Source: Phallusia mammillata
Lineage: Eukaryota; Chordata; Ascidiacea; Phlebobranchia; Ascidiidae
Assembly: GCA_003260075.1 (NCBI GenBank)
Contig: QLIY01000010.1
Span: 68,302 to 132,301 of the forward strand
Length of the DNA stretch: 64,000 nucleotides
Direction of reading: 5' to 3'
Shown in pieces: positions 63,201-64,000 of this stretch (positions within the stretch are counted from its first letter, which is position 1; every line of letters begins with the position of its first letter). The notes under the pieces were generated by a model. The model had not been told where the DNA came from, searched no databases, and saw nothing but the letters and a program-made list of their open reading frames with translations. The position numbers and the translations under genes were made by a program.

Positions 63201-64000
63201 CTGACAAAGTTACAGAAGTGGTTTTCGATCAGTAATTTGTAAAACCACCAGAGGCGCATGCATATTTCCAGTGATGGTGACAGTAAATAAAAAAAAATTC
63301 TAGGTTAGGAACTTGGCTTAATATACAGTTCTTTGATCCGAGCTGTTATATCATGTTATACTATTATACAGTCTAATAATAGTTTGACGATGTTTAAAAT
63401 GATGGGTTTGGTGCTTTTTGCTTCGTCAACCATTGTTGACATCCACTGTATGACGTATTTTTCCCGTGTGTGAACGTTATAACCCAGTTTTAAGCAACGT
63501 CAACATAAACACGTTAATTGAAAAGGATTTTGTCGCACAGCGTTGGAAAACTTACAAGTGGAATGCGTTTAGTTTGGCCCAAAATTCTATCCAAAGATCG
63601 ACTTGCTTTGTAGTGGACCATGGCACCAAAAGTAACCTATAAGAAATAAACTTGAAATACTTCAAGCAAAGTATCTCAAAAATACACAAAAAAAGGAAAT
63701 AGATTTGAAACACTTCAAGCAAAGTAGCTGCAAAATACCATCATAGTCAATCAAGTTGCAATAAAGCGAGAAAAATCTGACTATCTTTTCAATACCTGTT
63801 GAATTTGATTTTCTTCAGAAAACACTCGAAGTAGCAAACCCAGTTTTATACGTAGCAAACCATAAAATTGTTCGTGAATTCGAACGTCAAGAATGTCATC
63901 TGATGAAACCAGTTTGAACATGTACAATGCCTTTTCCATCACTTGATTGTATTCGACTGCTAAGTCCTCGTCACTGATAAAGTTTCTCAACTGAATAAGC
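60263..64000 (-). CDS. Atlastin/GBP-like large GTPase, gene D (3' part, cut by window end)
   Basis: The visible 3' exons are 63796 to past the window end, 63556-63636, 62991-63170, 62604-62684, 61985-62164, 61715-61780, 61516-61656, 61329-61436, 60953-61125, 60700-60771, 60263-60637. The GTPase domain lies beyond the window. Two exons appear twice: 63556-63636/62991-63170 and 62604-62684/61985-62164, because of a roughly 1-kb duplication joined by poly(C). Exon 60953-61125 is 173 nt against 165 in genes B and C. A poly(C) tract at 60986-60998 has replaced three bases with eleven, so the frame shifts by eight and the last exons would not be read correctly. The last exon (MLGRKKVSKADM) is nearly identical to that of gene C. 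It may be a damaged gene or an assembly error. The membership is certain; integrity is not. Confidence 0.8.
60986..60998 (+). repeat. 13-nt poly(C) tract inside a gene D exon
   Basis: On the coding strand, where gene C reads AACTGG-ATA-ACTTCTCAG, gene D reads AACTGG, eleven more G, then ACTTCTCAG. This is a replacement of ATA, not a duplication, and it breaks the frame. Confidence 0.9.
61783..63791. repeat. 1-kb duplication joined by an 11-nt poly(C) tract, containing two exons
   Basis: The copies are about 61783-62777 and 62789-63791, with C11 at 62778-62788. They differ by substitutions and indels at several percent. Each holds a 180-nt and an 81-nt phase-0 exon of gene D (87 codons together). 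The second copy also has its own small unmarked duplication near 63640-63750. Confidence 0.93.

Noticed and set aside
1..64000. CRISPR arrays, operons, bacterial features
   Set aside because: The coding sequence is split by GT-AG introns throughout, and I see no array of short regular direct repeats with spacers.

Overview
This is a 64 kb piece of AT-rich animal nuclear DNA. Its genes have many exons, mostly 50-420 nt, with GT-AG introns of about 50 to 2,000 nt. The gene families (C-type lectins, a three-finger/Sushi/vWA receptor-like family, atlastin/GBP-type large GTPases) and the compact layout suggest an invertebrate deuterostome. An ascidian tunicate is my best guess, but the sequence alone does not prove it. 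I chained exons by hand using splice sites, reading phase and paralogue comparison. The models for two lectins, one LU-CCP-vWA gene and two GTPases close in frame from ATG to stop.

Layout: (1) 0.3-1.8 kb holds a decayed hAT (ZBED5/FAM200-like) transposase. (2) 2.5-6.0 kb (minus) and 12.1-17.4 kb (plus) are a head-to-head pair of type II membrane C-type lectins with a cytoplasmic tail, TM segment, coiled-coil stalk and CTLD. The 6 kb between them holds non-autonomous hAT elements. (3) 18.9-22.3 kb and 23.6-26.8 kb (both minus) are two paralogues with signal peptide, Ly6/uPAR domain, Sushi domain and a vWA domain with a degenerate metal site. The second copy carries a 4-nt frameshift and lacks one splice acceptor. 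(4) 28.9 kb to the window end is a minus-strand tandem array of four atlastin/GBP-like GTPase genes (A, B, C, and D, which is cut by the window). Each complete one encodes about 910-920 residues.

The most unusual signal is a set of fifteen poly(C) tracts of 10-92 nt, all C on the plus strand, with no comparable poly(G) tract. Nine of the eleven short tracts (10-13 nt) sit exactly at the junction of a direct duplication of 48 to about 1,000 bp whose two copies differ by a few percent. Some of these duplicate coding exons. This could be a real mutational or end-joining process, or an assembly artefact from a very heterozygous genome; the sequence cannot decide. A near-identical block inside GTPase gene C occurs three times and is bounded by single N bases, which points to misassembly or collapsed haplotypes there.

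Mobile DNA includes eight non-autonomous hAT-like elements with matching terminal repeats and duplicated flanks (8 bp in seven cases), plus tRNA-derived SINE fragments. All three intact gene families are of types used in recognition or cell-autonomous defence, so the region may be an immune-type cluster. That is inference from family membership only.
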